6,133 nt of DNA from an uncultured Clostridium sp. (GTDB lineage Bacteria > Bacillota > Clostridia > TANB77 > CAG-508), in NCBI GenBank assembly GCA_900556695.1, contig USQA01000074.1:1-6133 (forward strand). Reading direction: 5' to 3'. Shown in pieces: positions 6,028-6,133 of this stretch. Position numbers and translations under genes: made by a program. Within the stretch, counting starts at the first letter, position 1. Each line of letters begins with the position of its first letter. The notes under the pieces were generated by a model that saw nothing but the letters and a program-made list of their open reading frames with translations, was not told the origin of the DNA and did not search any database.

Positions 6028-6133
6028 GTAGGCTTTTTGTATCTTTACAATAGCTTAATGGATTTTCATTTACGGATAAGGCTTATTAAAAGTTTTATAT
6101 ACTTTTTTATTATATATTAAAGTGTTAACCTTT

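Larger units (their letters stand above)
5959..6133 (-). other. AT-rich leader and putative promoter region
   Basis: These 175 nt upstream of the gene carry no ORF that I can support. They contain an alternating AT run (5982-5996), a small inverted repeat TTGTA-N4-TACAA (6037-6050) and an ATAAG-G-CTTAT palindrome (6076-6086). The minus strand has a perfect TATAAT at 6114-6109, but a -35 box for it would lie at or beyond the window edge. No terminator of an upstream gene is seen. Confidence 0.5.

Noticed and set aside
6011..6100. Possible cyclic-di-GMP (GEMM) riboswitch in the leader, suggested by AAAAAGCCTAC next to a small hairpin
   Set aside because: The conserved GACGCAAAGCC core and the paired P2/P3 arms with GNRA loop are not present, so the resemblance is superficial.

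Overview
The window is AT-rich (roughly 30% GC by eye) and uses low-GC codons throughout. Together with the strong AAGGAG ribosome binding site and TTG start, this suggests a low-GC Bacillota (Firmicutes) bacterium, plausibly a clostridial or related host-associated lineage; that assignment is an inference. Nearly the whole window is one minus-strand gene for a giant surface or secreted protein. It starts at 5958 and runs off the low-coordinate edge, so the C-terminus is not visible. No plus-strand gene, RNA gene, mobile element or CRISPR array is supported.

Layout in the direction of transcription (high to low coordinates): 6133-5959 is an AT-rich leader with a possible promoter and a clear Shine-Dalgarno site. 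5958-5857 encodes a basic, hydrophobic N-terminus (signal peptide or anchor). 5736-5230 encodes two cadherin-like beta-sandwich repeats (Cad1-2). 5217-4440 encodes a glycine-rich domain (GRD1) of the ALK/LTK type. 4430-3630 encodes Cad3-5. 3605-2778 encodes a second glycine-rich domain (GRD2). 2759-1 encodes ten further complete repeats (Cad6-15) and the start of another (Cad16).

The reading frame changes once, inside GRD1 near 4680. Upstream of that point frame 5958-4648 is open and ends at TAG 4647-4645. Downstream, a different frame is open from 4688 to the window edge with no stop (every codon was read). One extra base relative to the GRD2 copy explains this. The window therefore holds either one gene of at least 1985 codons carrying a one-base sequence error, or a real frameshift that splits it into a 437-residue secreted fragment and a second ORF lacking a signal peptide.

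The likely role is an extracellular stalk of repeated beta-sandwich domains carrying two polyglycine-rich modules, as in adhesins or surface receptors. Ligand and anchoring mode cannot be read from this window.
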